DNA of 64,000 bases from positions 20,103,254 to 20,167,253 of the forward strand of contig CM033723.1 in assembly GCA_019671005.1 (NCBI GenBank), in the 5' to 3' direction. Origin of the DNA: Hibiscus mutabilis. Taxonomy: Eukaryota; Streptophyta; Magnoliopsida; Malvales; Malvaceae. Of this stretch, positions 33,844 to 44,800 are shown one piece after another (within the stretch, counting starts at the first letter, position 1; every line of letters starts with the position of its first letter). Under the pieces are notes generated by a model. That model made no database searches. It was given only the letters and a program-made list of their open reading frames with translations, and was not told where the DNA came from. The position numbers were made by a program, and so were the translations under genes.

Positions 33844-35310
33844 TTACAGATAGCGGTGAGCCCTGGCACCTAATGTCTTGACATCATTCAATAGTCCGGT
33901 CAGTTTTCCTTCGCGGTCCAATGCCGGATCCATATTCTGGCTTATTGGTGCTGCTGCATCGGCTAAATCTGCTACCTGTTGAGCTACTTGTCGGGCTTGA
34001 GTCGTAACCATCTTCATGTCCCGGTCTTTCTCCCGTATTGTTTGCTCGGCCTTTTGTAGCTTAACGGTCATTGCCCCAGCACGAATCTCACTGGTATGTA
34101 AAGCAGTCTCGAGCCTCACTATCTGTTCTTTGAGTGCTGCGTTTTCCATTTGGAAGGCTTGTGATTCATTCCTTTCCTGGTGCAGACTTGATTTCAGGAT
34201 ATCTTCCATGGCCAGACTGCTTTCCAACTCATTTTGGAGAAAGTCACGTTGGCCTTCAGCTTCTTCCAGCTTCTGTGATAATGATCTGACTTTATTCTTA
34301 CTATTCTTGCATTTCTGCTTCCAGCGTTCTGAACCGTTGCTCAGCTGAATCATACCATTGACCCACTCTTCCGCGGTGTCACCCAGGCCGAAACTCTTAA
34401 ATTCAAAGTGCAGCTTCTGGTACTCGTCTTGTATGTTCTTTAATTTCATGCTCAGATTGTGCCTATCATGCTCGAGCTGGCTGCACTTGCTTGTAAGTTC
34501 ATCTTCTGAGACACTTTTATTCTTGACTCCTAACTTTATCCCGCTTGAGTGACCTACTTCTGTGTTACCTGAACCTTGGGCTGGGTATTGTTCCTCTTTC
34601 GACTTTGTCCCTCGGGCAACGGCAGGCTGGCTGAAGAATCGGGGTTGTCCGTCTTCGAAACCCAAAATTCCCATTCTGATAAGATCTCGGACTCTGTCCT
34701 TCAGGGCCCTACAATTTTCAGTGTGATGACTCGGATCGCCTATGTGGTAGCTGCACCAGACACGACTGTTGTAATCTTTCAGATAAGGAGGTTTTCTTGG
34801 TACAGACTTCATTGGTATGATAAGGTTCCTTTCGACAAGCAACGGAAGTAACTCGGTGTATCTCATGGGTATAGGATAATGTCTTATGATGTCATTAGAT
34901 TCTCGAACTTCCCCTGGTTTTGCCTCTGTTCCCTGGGTATCTACCCCAGATACGCTACTTGTCTACTTCTTGAGATTGATCACAAAGGGATTCGATTTGT
35001 CATATTTAACGATGTTGTCTGTTTTGACATTCTGACCATTCTGTTCCATATTCTGCTCCCCGACCGAATCTTTTCTGAGTTCGACATGCTGCTTGCCTTT
35101 CATCATGGCATTCATCTGGTCCATCATCTCGGACATCTGCTTCTTTAGTTCTTGTATTTCATCTTGTTTGTCACCAGGATTGACACTGCTTACCGAATCT
35201 GTCCTGGTGTCCTTGAATGGTTCTTCTTCGGCTGTCACTGTCCTAGTCTTGGGATGGAGCTCTGGGATTGGAGGACCCCCTTCCTTCAGGTCAAAGAACC
35301 TTTGGTCCAT
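33844..35310 (-). pseudogene. Extra ORF before gag: gag-like ends plus a long coiled coil
   Basis: One minus-strand frame runs from ATG at 35310-35308 to 33844, broken once by TAG at 34963-34965. The N-terminal part has a short coiled coil (EIQELKKQMSEMMDQMNAMM). After the stop comes a segment matching a gag C-terminus (YTELLPLLVERNLIIP, then CSYHIGDPSHHTENC, spacing Cx2Hx5Hx4C). A coiled coil of about 200 residues follows (for example LSQKLEEAEGQRDFLQNELE). The gag core is missing, so this looks like a duplicated gag with its middle lost and a coiled coil added. Tat/Ogre elements often carry an extra ORF of unknown function upstream of gag. Function unknown. Confidence 0.75.
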
Positions 35311-35973
35311 TATGAATAATATTCTATTATGGGAGAAATCACTCGGGAATCAATGCCCACACGCACTAATGCGAATGCCATGGTATGCAAAAACAAAGCA
35401 AAAGGAAAACAAGTCAGTACCGGACAAAAATGATAAGTACATAATAAAAGGGCAAATTAAATGCGATAAGCAAACAAGACAATCCTATTTACATTCCATT
35501 TAAGACACCTAGGTTATCCGCCTGGTCCTAACAGGGTGGGTTTCTATGTGTTCTCTACATGCAGTGTTGGTTCTAGGAGGTACCCGAATTGTCCTCGCTG
35601 TCCTCTACTAAGAGTAGCAAGGCCCCCGATCATCACCCATTATAGGCTCCTTTCAACTGGGTTCAATTCAGGGGGACCCATTCGCTTATGCCCGTATGAA
35701 GGAACGATATCCTTACGAAAGCATAAGGTACTCGAGCCCCGAAGGTACTTGCTAGGCCCATACGGGAGAACGATATCTCCACGAAAGCATTAGCGTTTTC
35801 CCCTACTTAGAAAGACGGGTTTATATGCCATATTTTAAATGCGTTAAAATAAACGCGCAATTATGACCGAATGTTAATTTAATAGTCATTTTAACCTGGA
35901 ATTTCCAATATTAGTAAAGCGGTAATTATTTTAAAAGCTTGACTCTCATTTGTTTTTGAAAAACAAAAAATTT
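35311..35973 (-). other. Leader region of the Tat-like element
   Basis: Between the primer-binding site and the first ORF. It contains a short direct repeat with GAACGATATC and ACGAAAGCAT words (about 35700-35795) and, at 35856-35936, an inverted copy of an LTR segment. Small ORFs here have no recognisable family. Confidence 0.6.
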
Positions 35974-35991
35974 TCCCCAGCGGAGTCGCCA
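35974..35991 (-). promoter_or_regulatory. Primer-binding site, tRNA-Arg-like
   Basis: The minus strand reads TGGCGACTCCGCTGGGGA, two bases inside the LTR. TGGCGACTCC-type sites are known from Tat/Ogre elements and assigned to tRNA-Arg. The position confirms the minus orientation. Confidence 0.85.
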
Positions 35992-38134
35992 TCTGTAGCG
36001 ATGTCCCTCTTCTTTCTCTTCATCGCTAAATAAAACGTGGTGGATTTTTGAAATGTGTTAAAAAGGTGTTTGTGACTCTTTTGGATATAAAATATTTATT
36101 CCGTGGGGTTTTAAAAGAAACCGCATTAAAAAAAATGGAGTCGCCACCGACCACTTAGGTAGGCCGGACACCATAAAACCAGAGATTCATAAAGATTGGG
36201 TTCGGGAGTCGGTTACGGATGGGGAAGGATTAGCAGCCCCACACCGCCCAAAATTGGTACTTTAATAATTACCGCTTTATTAATATTGGATTTTCCGGAT
36301 TAAAGTGACGATTATTTTAAAATTCGGTCATAATTGCGAATAAATTTTAAGGGCCCCGTTATCCGAGGGTAAACGCCCAACCACTATCACTACGCCTGAT
36401 ACTGGCCCCGTTTACGCTCGGATAAAAGGGCACCGCATTGACAATTTATATATCATATGCAATCTTAGTGGCAAAAATATAAAACATGGCAAAATATTTA
36501 AATGCAATAAATATTGACATAACAGAATACTAATCTAACATAAATGATATACTAGACTAAAACATGCATATATACATATTATTCTAAATAATAGATAAAA
36601 ACAACTTTAACAAGTCAGAATAACAAGGCAGGAATAATTACGTATATAGACGAACAAATATTTCAAAAAGACATACATGCTAGTAATAAAACATATTTCA
36701 ACATATATGGAACAATATATTATACATAAAAGAAGACACACTAACACGTAACCTAAAAGCCAAGAAAACATACAATACGTACAAAAATACAAGAACATGC
36801 CGTTTACGAGTCAAATAGAACATAATATGCTTTAATACGAATAACCGGATAAAAAAATACATAACTATCGTAAACTTAATACACATATACACTTAAACAT
36901 AAAATACGAGGCAGATACGAGAGATATAAAATAAAACAATAGAATACATCAACATATACGACTATAATACGAACATGAGTATTTACAAAGAAATAGGACT
37001 GAAATGAAAGAAAAATAAAAGTCAGTGGCAGAAATTAAAGAACAATAATATGTAATTTAGGGATGAAAATGCGAAACAAACCGAACCTAAAAGGATCAAA
37101 ACTGTAATTAGACCAAGGGGCAGACCCAAAATGAAAAATTCAAAAACGCGGGATGGTTAAGGGGGTAATTTACCATTTAAAATCTGAATTCGGCTAATTT
37201 ATTGATCAAATCGAAATAAAATGGAAAAGAAAAAGGACCGAAATCGTGATTAACCCATGCGGCAAGACAAAAACGAAAATATTGGAAACGCGGGGGGATT
37301 TAGTGTGTGATTTCCCCATTTCACGAAATAATAATCACTATAAAAACCCTCTTTTTAGGCCGAATCCAATTTTCCCCCATTTTGTTTCATTTTTCGGTTT
37401 TGCAATAGCCTGTTGTTCTTCGTTTTCTCTCAACTTTCCCCCATGAAACCCAAAATCCGGCGGCCGGCCGCCGTATTCTCCGCCGCCGGCCACCGCTAAC
37501 CGGCGTCGGCGAGCCTCCAAAACACACCAAAATAACCCCCTTTCCATCCTCGACACGAATCCGAGGTTGGATTCAAAGGATACACCTCTATTCGCCCTAG
37601 ATCTAGGAAATACGAACCAAAAAAACATTTTTAACCAAAAACAAAACTACAAAGGGGCCTTCCCCTTCCTCCAGTTCACCATATCCGGCTTGGGAAGCCG
37701 AAAGGCTTATCACTGAGGAGGGGAGACCCACAAACGGTGACGGTAACGACCTCTAACTCTCTCTCTCTTTTTTTTACTACGTATTTTTTGTATGCATGCG
37801 ATAAAAGTAACAAGAAATGTACCACTGGACTTGCGTTGCCTCTTTTTTGTATTTCTGAAAAAACTTGTTACAATACACTTTCTGTTTTTTTTGTTACAAT
37901 CTTCTCTGTTACCACCCCCTGTTTTTTGTTACCACCTCTCTGTTCTCTCTCCATCCTTTGTTACAAAAGTCCCCGTTTCATATATATGCTTCTTTGTTTT
38001 GTACAAGTTGCATCTTGCTTTTTCAGATCTGGACTGACAAACTTGTTGCTTGCTGTATTTGGCATGTTCTGAACACGGTGGTTGAATATCGACATGGTGG
38101 CGGTATGGGTGTTCTGCTAGCGGCCAGACGCGTT

Positions 38135-38170
38135 CTCGACCGTTAGATCAGATCTGATCTAACGGTCGAG
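38135..38170. repeat. Perfect 36-bp palindrome in the right LTR
   Basis: Arms CTCGACCGTTAGATCAGA and its exact reverse complement meet with no spacer. It corresponds to the imperfect hairpin at 28160-28195. Confidence 0.9.
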
Positions 38171-38394
38171 ATGGCTTAAAGGATGAACGGCCTGGATGAA
38201 GCCTCGATTTGAAGAGACGGCTCCAGATCTTGCCACGTGAAGCTCCGCAGTCGAGGAGTCAGAACGCATGGGGCTCACGTGCGCGTGGGATATCAAAGCG
38301 TCCGCGCGTGGACCGCACACGCGCGTGGCACTCGAACGGTCCATACGTGTGGAACACGCGGCTGGCAGATATTTTGACTTCTTGGTTGGATCGT

Positions 38395-38425
38395 GGCCGT
38401 TGGATCAGATCTTGATCCAACGGCC
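38395..38425. repeat. LTR hairpin 2, right copy
   Basis: GGCCGTTGGATCA, loop GATCT, TGATCCAACGGCC. Identical in structure to 28403-28433. Confidence 0.85.
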
Positions 38426-38894
38426 CACAGTCACCTGCACACAATAATTGTAATTAAATAGGGTTTGGGTTTGGGCCTTGTAATAATATTATATTTGTAA
38501 TTGGACTTGGACTGTAATTTTTATTTGGGTTTAATATATTTAATTTTTTGGATTTCATTTTATATCAGCCCATTAATAATAATATAATTAGTATTATAAT
38601 AGCAATACACATACATACGCAAACGCATATTTATACAAACATTAATTAATATAACATACTAGCATACGTACATATAATCATGCCCATAACTAACATAACA
38701 TCTACACATTAAACAAATACGCTCATACTCTATAGATACATACGCGACACACATACACCACTAATACGTATACATACATAGCTTATAATATACATGAACA
38801 CCACACCTTATATATTAGTAATACTCCTGCATATAATATAATAAATATACATGCAATACTAATATGTATTTACAAGCGAAAATGAGTGATTACA

Positions 38895-38899
38895 CATGT
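38895..38899. repeat. Right target-site duplication CATGT
   Basis: A copy of 26022-26026, followed directly by CTAAATGGGCTTTATAATGG in satellite phase. Confidence 0.93.
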
Positions 38900-41800
38900 C
38901 TAAATGGGCTTTATAATGGACCCATTGGAATTTTAACCGAGTAAAATGTTCTAAAATTGAGGTTAACCTTTATAATAATATTCAAAAGCCCTTAATCAAA
39001 TATTTTAACTCATAAAATTTCATTTAATATTATTTTGTGGTCGTTTTGTTGGGTTTAAGGTGTGCATACGTAAATGGGCTTTATAGTGGACCGGACCAGC
39101 TGGAATTTTAACCGAGTAAAAAATTCTAAAAATGAGGTTAAGCTATATAATCATATTCAAAAGCCTATAATCAAATATTTTAACTCATAAAATTTGATTT
39201 AATCTTATTTTTCCACCGTTTTGTTGGATCTAAGGTGTGCTTGTCTAAATGGGCTTTACAATGGAGCTGTTGGAATTTTAACCGAGTAAAAAGTTCTAAA
39301 GTTGAGGTTGTTAAGCTATATAATCTTGTTCAAAAGCCCATAATCAAACATTTTAACTCATAAAATTTGATTTAATCTTATTTTGTGGCCGTTTTGTTGG
39401 TTTTAAGGCCTGCATGTCTAAATGGGCTTTATAGTGGACCCGTTGGAAAATAGAGTAAATTCTTTTGAAAATGAGGTTAAGCTATATAATAAAGTTCAAA
39501 AGCGCATAACTAAATATTTTAAGTCATAAAATGTGATTTAATTTTATTTTTCGGCCGTTTTGTTGGGGTTTAAGGCATGCATGTCTAACTGGGCTTTATA
39601 GTGGGCCCGTTAGAATTTTGAACCAAGTAAAAAGTTCTAAAAATGAGGTTAAGCTATATAATCATGTTCAAAAGCACATAAATAAATATTTCAAGTGATA
39701 AAATGTGATTTAATCTTATTTCTCGACCGTTTTTTTGGGGTTTAAGACATCGCATGTCTAAATAGGCTTTACAGTGGACCCGTTGGAATTTTAACGAGTA
39801 AAAAATTTTGAAAATGAGATTATGCTATATAATCATATTAAAATGCCCAAAATTAAATATGTTTATTCGAGTAAAAAGTTATGAAAATGAGGTTAAGATA
39901 TATAATCATGCTCAAAAGCCCATAACTAAAAATTTTAAGTAATAAAATGTGATTTAATCTTATTTCTCGGTCATTTTGTTGGGGTTTAAGGCGTGCATGT
40001 CTAAATGGGCTTTACAGTGGACCCGTTGGACTTTTAACCGAGTAAAAAGATCTAAAATTGAGTTTAAGCTATATAATCATATTCAAAATCCCATAATCAA
40101 ATATTTTAAGTCATAAAATTTGATTTAATTTTATTTTGTGTCCGTTTTGTTGGGCTTAAGGCGTGCATGTCTAAATGGGCTTTATAGTGGACTCATTGGA
40201 ATTTTAACCAAGTAAAAAATTTTGAAAATGAGGTCAAGCTATATAATCATGTTCAAAAGCCCATAATAAAATATTTTCACTCACAAAATTTGATTTAATC
40301 TTATTTTGTGTATGTTTTGTTGGGTTTAAGGCGTGCATGTCTAAATGGGTTTTACAGTGGATATGTTCAAATTTTAACCGAGTAAAAAGTTCTAAAATTG
40401 AGGTTAAAATATATAATTATGTTAAAAGTCCCATTAATAAATATTTTAAGTTATAAACTTTCATTTAATCTTATTTTGTGGTTGTTTTGTCGGTTTTATG
40501 GTTTGCGTGTCTAAATAGGCTTTACTGTAGACCCGTTGGAACTTTAACCTAGTAAAAAGTTCTAAAAATGAGGTTAAGCTATATTATTATGATCAAAAGC
40601 CCATAACTAATGATTTTAAGTCATAAAATGTGATTTAATCTTATTTTTCGGCCGTTTTGTTGGGGTTTATGGTGTGCATGTCTTAATGGGCTTTACATTG
40701 GACTCGTTGGAATTTTAACCGAGTAAAAAGTTTTGAAACTAAGGTTAAGATATATAATCATATTCAAAAGCCCATAATCAAATATTTTAACTCATAGAAT
40801 TTGATTTAATCTTATTTTGTGGCCGTTTTGTTGGGCTTAACGCGTGCATGTCTAAATGAGCTTTACAGTGGACCCTTTCGAAATTTAGCCAAGTAAAAAG
40901 TTCTGAAATAGAGGTTAAGCTACATAATCATATTCAAAAGCCCATAATCAAATACTTTAACTCGTAAATTTGATTTAATCTTATTTTGTGATCGTTTTGT
41001 TGAGTTTAAGGCGTGTATGTCTAAATGGGCTTTATAGTGGAACCGTTGGAATTTTAAACGAGTAAAAATTTCTGGAAATGAGGTTAAACTATATAATCAT
41101 GTTCAAAATCCCATAATAAAGTATTTTAACTCATAAAATTTTGTTCAATCTTATTTTTCGGCCGTTTTGTTGGGTTTAAGGCCTTCATGTCTAAATGAGC
41201 TTTACAGTGGACTCGTTGGAATTTTAACCGACATAAAATTTCTGAAAATGAGGTTAAGCTCTATAGGCATGTTAAATAGTCCATAATCAAATATTTTAAT
41301 TCATAAAATTTGATTTAATCTTATTTTTAGGTATTTTGTTAGGTTGTGTGCATGTCTAAATGGGCTTTACAGTGGACCCATTGGAATTTTAACAGAGTAA
41401 AAAGTTCTAAAATTTAGGTTAACTTTTATAATCATATTCAAATGACCTTAATTAAATATTTTAACTAATAAATTTTGATTTATTATCATTTTGTGGCTGT
41501 TTTGTTGGGTTTAAGGCCTGCATGCGAAATAGGCTTTATAGTGGACTAGCTGGAATTTTAACCTAGTAAAAAATTCTAAAAATTAGGTTAAGCTATATAA
41601 TCATTTTAAAAAGCCTATAATCAAATATTTTAACTCATAAAATTTGGTTTAATCTTGTTTTTCCGCCGTGTTGTTGGATTTAAGGCGTGCTTGTCTAAAT
41701 GGGTCTTACAATAGACCCGTTGGAATTTTAACCGAGTAAAAAGTTCTAAAGCTGAGGTTGTAAAGCTATATAATCTTGCTCAACAGCCCATAATCAAACA

Positions 41801-44800
41801 TTTTAACTCATAAAATTTGATTTAATCCTATTTTGTGGTCGTTCTGCTGGGTTTAAGGCGTGCATGTCTAAATGGGCTTTACAGTGGACCCGTTGGAATT
41901 TTAACCAAGTAAAAAATTTTGAAAATGAGGTTTAGCTATATAATCATATTCAAAATCCAATATTAAAATATTTTAACTCATAAAATTTGGTTCAATCTTA
42001 ATTTTCGGCTATTTTGTTGGGTTAAGGCGTGCATGTCCAAATGAGCTTTATACTAGACCCGTTGGAATCTTAACCGAGTAAAAATTTCTGAAAATGAGAT
42101 TAAGCTATATAGTCATGTTCAAAAGCCCATAATCAAATATTTTAACTCATAAAATTTGATTTAATCTTATTTTTAGGCCAGTTTATTGGGTTGCGTGCAT
42201 GTCTAAATGGGCTTTACAATGGACCCGTTGGAATTTTAACCGAGTAAAATGTTCTAAAATTGAGGTTAACCTTTATAATCATATTCAAAAGCCCTTAATC
42301 AAATATTTTAACTCATAAAATTTGATTTAATATTATTTTGTGGTCGTTTTGTTGGGTTTAGGGTGTGCATGCGTAAATGGGCTTTGATTATGGACTATTT
42401 AACATGCCTATAATCAAATATTTTAACTCATAAAATTTGATTTAATCTTATTTTTCCGCCGTTTTGTTGGATTTAAGGCATGCATGTCTAAATGGGCTTT
42501 ACAGTGGACCCGTTGGAAAACAGAGTAATTTTTTTTTGAAAATGAGGTTAAGCTATATAATAAAGTTCAAAAGTGCATAACTAAATATTTTAAGTCATAA
42601 AATGTGATTTAATCTTATTTTTCGGCTGTTTTATTAGGTTTAAGGCCTGCATGGGCTTTATAGTGGGCCCGATGGAATTTTAACCAAGTAAAAATTTCTA
42701 AAAATGATGTTACGCTATATAATCATGTTAAAAAGCACATAACTAAATATTTTAAGTCATAAAATGTGATTTAATCTTATTTCTCGGCCGTTTTTCTGGG
42801 GTTTAGGGCATCGCATGTCTAAATGGGCTTTACGGTGGACCCGTTGGAATTTTAACGAGTAAAAAATTTTGAAAATGAGATTAAGCTATATAATCATTTT
42901 AAAATGCCCAAAATTAAATATTTTAACTCATAAAATTTGTTATAATCTTATTTTGTGTCCGTTTTGTTGGGTTTAAGATGTGCATGTCTAAATGTACTTT
43001 ATAGTGGACCCGATGGAATTTAAAATGAGTAAAAATTTATGAAAATGATGTTAAGCTATATAATAAAGTTCAAAAGCTCAAAAACAAATGTTTTATTATA
43101 TAAAATTTGATTTAATCTTATTTTTCGGCCATTTTGTTGGGTTTAAGACGTGCATGTCTAAATGGGCTTTATAGTGGACCCGTTGGAATTTTATTCGAGT
43201 AAAAGTTATGAAAATGAGGTTAAGATATATAATCATGTTCAAAATCCCATAACTAAATATTTTAAGTCATAAAATTTGATTTAATCTTATTTCTCAGCCA
43301 TTTTGTTGGGGTTTAAGGCGTGCATGTCTAAATGGGCTTTATAGTGGACCTGTTGGAATTTTAACCGAGTAAAAAGATCTAAAATTAAGTTTAAGCTATA
43401 TAATCATATTCAAAATCCCGTAATCAAATATTTTAAGACATAAATTTTGATTTAATTTTATTTTGTGTCTGTTTTGTTGGGTTTAAGGCGTGCATGTCTA
43501 AATAGGCTTTATAGTGGACCCGTTGGAATTTTATTCGAGTAAAAAGTTATGAAAATGAGGTTAAAATATATAATCATGTTCAAAAGCCCATAACTAAAAA
43601 TTTGAGTAATAAAATGTGATTTAATCTTATTTCTCGGTCATTTTGTTGGGGTTTAAGGCGTGCATGTCTAAATGGGCTTTACAGTGGACCCGTTGGAATT
43701 TTAACCGAGTAAAAAGATCTAAAATTGAGTTTAAGCTATATAATCATATTAAAAATCCCATAATCAAATATTTTATGTCATAAAATTTGATTTAATTTTA
43801 TTTTGTGTCCGTTTTGTTGGGCTTAAGGCGTGGATGTCTAAATAGGCTTTATAGTGGACCCGTTGGAATTTTAACCGAGTAAAAAATTTTGAAAATGAGG
43901 TCAAGCTATATAATCATGTTCAAAAGCCCATAATAAAATATTTTCACTCATAAAATTTGATTTAATCTTATTTTGTGTCTGTTTTGTTGGGTTTAAGGCG
44001 TGCAAGTCTAAATGGGCTTTACAGTGGATCTGTTCAAATTTTAACCGAGTAAAAAGTTCTAAAATTGAGGTTAAACTATATAATTATGTTCAAAATCCCA
44101 TTAATAAATATTTTAAGTTATAAACTTTCATTTAATCTTATTTTGTGGTTGTTTTGTCGGTTTTATGGTTTGCGTGTCTAAATAGGCTTTACTGTAGACC
44201 CGTTGGAATTTTAACCTAGTAAAAAGTTCTAAAAACGAGGTTAAGCTATATGATCATGATCGAAAGCCCATAAATAATGATTTTAAGTCATAAAATGTGA
44301 TTTAATCTTATTTTTCGGCCGTTTTGTTGGGGTTTATGGTGTGCATGTCTTAATGGGCTTTACAATAGACTCGTTGCAATTTTAACCGAGTAAAAAGTTC
44401 TGAAACTAAGGTTAAGCTATATAATCGTATTCAAAAGCCCATAATCAATTATTTTAACTCATAAAATTTGATTTAATCTTATTTTGTGGCTGTTTTGTTG
44501 GGTTTAAGGCGTGCATGTCTAAATGAGCTTACAGTAGACCCTTTCGATATTTAACCCAGTAAAAAGTTCTGAAATAGAGATTATGCTACATAATCATATT
44601 CAAAAGCCCATACTCAAATATTTTAACTCATAAATTTGATTTAATCTTATTTTGTGATCGTTTTGTTGAGTTTAAGGCGTGCATGTCTAAATGGGCTTTA
44701 TAGTGGAACCGTTGGAATTTTAAACGAGTAAAAAATTCTGAAAATGAGGTTAAACTATATAATCATGTTCAAAATCCCATAATAAAATATTTTAACTCAT

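Larger units (their letters stand above)
26027..38894 (-). mobile_element. Non-autonomous Ty3/gypsy (Tat/Ogre-like) element
   Basis: A 12.87-kb insertion with 2870- and 2901-bp LTRs that look nearly identical by eye, and a CATGT target duplication. Orientation is minus: gag is on the minus strand, the primer-binding site adjoins the right-hand LTR and the purine tract adjoins the left-hand LTR. The 7.1-kb interior holds a coiled-coil ORF, a gag broken by TAG codons, a long stretch without coding sequence and two tandem-repeat blocks. No protease, RT, RNase H or integrase motif is visible, so mobility would need a partner element. Long LTRs, the TGGCGACTCC primer site, an extra ORF before gag and the purine tract all fit the Tat/Ogre group. 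Confidence 0.9.
35994..38894 (-). repeat. Tat-like LTR, right copy (5' LTR on the minus strand)
   Basis: Same layout as 26027-28896. Visible differences are few: CTCTTCTTTCTCTTC in place of TTTTTTTCC near the left end, an extra GGGCTCACGTGCGCGTG-type segment near 38270, a GGGTTT duplication near 38461 and scattered substitutions. The 36-bp palindrome is intact at 38135-38170. The close match implies a recent insertion, but no divergence was computed. Confidence 0.92.

Noticed and set aside
34016..34851. Plus-strand ORFs of 64-110 codons opposite the coiled-coil ORF.
   Set aside because: They are shadows of the long minus-strand frame. Serine/cysteine-rich content reflects the antisense of Glu/Lys/Gln codons.
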